From an uncultured Verrucomicrobiota bacterium (lineage in GTDB: Bacteria; Verrucomicrobiota; Kiritimatiellia; RFP12; UBA1067), in assembly GCA_946631535.1 (NCBI GenBank), contig CAMPAF010000155.1:1-7197 (forward strand): a DNA stretch of 7,197 nt. The letters run 5' to 3'. Every line of letters starts with the position of its first letter. Position 1 is the first letter of the stretch. The notes beneath the pieces were generated by a model. The model was not told the DNA's origin, searched no databases, and saw only the letters and a program-made list of their open reading frames with translations. Positions 6,280-7,197 of this stretch are shown in pieces. A program made the position numbers and the translations under genes.

Positions 6280-7197
6280 TCATTCTAGGACGACGAGGCC
6301 CTTGCCCTTGCCGTAGTGCTTGCCGTCGCGGTCGAAGAGCACCGTGACGTCGCGGCCGTGGTAGTGGACGCCGTCGACGCACCACCAGTCCCATTCCTCG
6401 GGGGCGAGCGGCTTCACGACGACCTTGCCGTCGGCCTGCGGGACGATGCCGCAGAGGCCGGCGATCACGAGGTCGCAGAACGTGGAGTGGTTGTAGTCCT
6501 TGCCGCGTTCGCGGTACGCAAGCTTGCGAATGCCCTTCGCATCCCAATCGATCATGATCTTCCGCGCCAGCCATTCGCCTGTGAACGGATCGAGGTTCTC
6601 GTCGATCCACGGGACTGTCTTGCCGTCCTCGCGCACGCGCACGTGCTGGGCGGCATACTGCTTGAGGAGGCGCGCGAAGTCGGCGCGCGTGGCCGGTATG
6701 TTCGCGCCAGACTGCAGCGTCTCGTAGAGTGCGGTGAGCGCGACGGACGTGGCGTAGGGCCAGCTCGGGCCGTTCCAGAGGCACTCGTGGCGCGAAAGGT
6801 CGTATGACAGGTCGAACCCGGGCGTATTGCGCGCTGGGAACGTGAGACCCTTTGGCGCCGCGAAGCCCGTCTCCGCCAGAAGCGGCTTCCACGCGGCGGA
6901 GTACCCGGCTCCAAGCGGCATCCCGAAGTAGAACGGCGCGTAACCGTGCAGCTCGCACACGTCGTCCAGTTCGCCCTTGACGGACCGCGCGCAGAAGAAC
7001 GACTTCTTCGCGTTCCAGAGCCGATCCTTGATGCTCTTTTCCAGCCCACGCGCGCGCGAGGCGAATTTTTCGGCAAGCGCCGCATCGCCCGACGCGCGCG
7101 CCAGCTCGACGATCGCCGTCGCCTCCGCCCACATCGCGGCGTTCACCATCGGACGCGCACCGTCGCTCGAAAGCGCGAACTCGCTCCCCTCGCGGTC
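6280..7197 (-). CDS. MGH1/GH63-like (alpha/alpha)6 glycoside hydrolase, C-terminal part (5' partial)
   Basis: C-terminal 305 residues of a larger sugar hydrolase; the frame is open to the right edge. The ATG at 7149 is internal: the 16 codons before it continue a conserved-looking segment, SSDGARPMVNAAMWAE. Numbering from the first visible residue, helical pairs follow (AIVELARASGDAALAEKFASR, about 29-48), then a helix-barrel core with HGYAPFYFGMPLG (84-96), CLWNGPSWPYATS (139-151), WIDENLDPFTGEW (197-209) and GKDYNHSTFCDLVI (232-245). The W-x-GP-x-W and E-N-x-D-P-x-TG motifs are typical of GH63, GH37 and MGH1-like enzymes; Glu200 in the second is the candidate catalytic base. The general acid would be expected outside the visible part or near the W-x-GP-x-W motif. 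A small beta-rich tail ends in DVTVLFDRDGKHYGKGKG. The family suggests exo- or oligosaccharide-acting alpha-glycosidase activity, but the substrate is not predictable. No signal peptide can be judged. It is followed 19 bases later by the acyltransferase. Confidence 0.85.
   Translation of the reverse strand, partial: DREGSEFALSSDGARPMVNAAMWAEATAIVELARASGDAALAEKFASRARGLEKSIKDRLWNAKKSFFCARSVKGELDDVCELHGYAPFYFGMPLGAGYSAAWKPLLAETGFAAPKGLTFPARNTPGFDLSYDLSRHECLWNGPSWPYATSVALTALYETLQSGANIPATRADFARLLKQYAAQHVRVREDGKTVPWIDENLDPFTGEWLARKIMIDWDAKGIRKLAYRERGKDYNHSTFCDLVIAGLCGIVPQADGKVVVKPLAPEEWDWWCVDGVHYHGRDVTVLFDRDGKHYGKGKGLVVLE

Overview
This window looks like carbohydrate-degradation territory from a GC-rich, Gram-negative-type bacterium. 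The gene content would fit the Verrucomicrobiota/Kiritimatiellota/Lentisphaerota group: a soluble hybrid histidine kinase, an exported glycoside hydrolase of clan GH-A type, an MGH1/GH63-like hydrolase and an HGSNAT-like (DUF5009/COG4299) membrane acyltransferase. The taxonomic placement is inference from gene content and base composition. No rRNA or other marker gene is present.

Layout: two gene groups point at each other. On the + strand, bases 1-5106 hold a hybrid histidine kinase (start beyond the left edge), a small secreted protein with a probable jelly-roll fold, and a 909-residue secreted glycoside hydrolase. Gaps of 18 and 39 bases suggest one transcript. On the - strand, reading from the right edge, come the C-terminal part of an (alpha/alpha)6 hydrolase and then, 19 bases on, a ten-helix acyltransferase. 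The two groups meet tail to tail with 14 bases between stop codons and no convincing terminator. There is no gene-free stretch over 40 bases, and I see no tRNA, rRNA, CRISPR array, insertion sequence or attachment site.

How the genes may work together (inference): the kinase would sense a small ligand or redox state through a GAF-like domain with clustered cysteines and control nearby genes through a partner outside the window. The two secreted proteins would bind and cleave a polysaccharide outside the cytoplasm. The (alpha/alpha)6 enzyme would process oligosaccharides. The acyltransferase would move acetyl groups across the inner membrane onto sugars, as HGSNAT does for glucosamine. The substrate cannot be named from sequence. 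I found no clearly new type of system; the most interesting points are the kinase cysteine cluster, the unassigned GH-A enzyme with its co-transcribed small secreted partner, and the pairing of a hydrolase with an HGSNAT-like acyltransferase.
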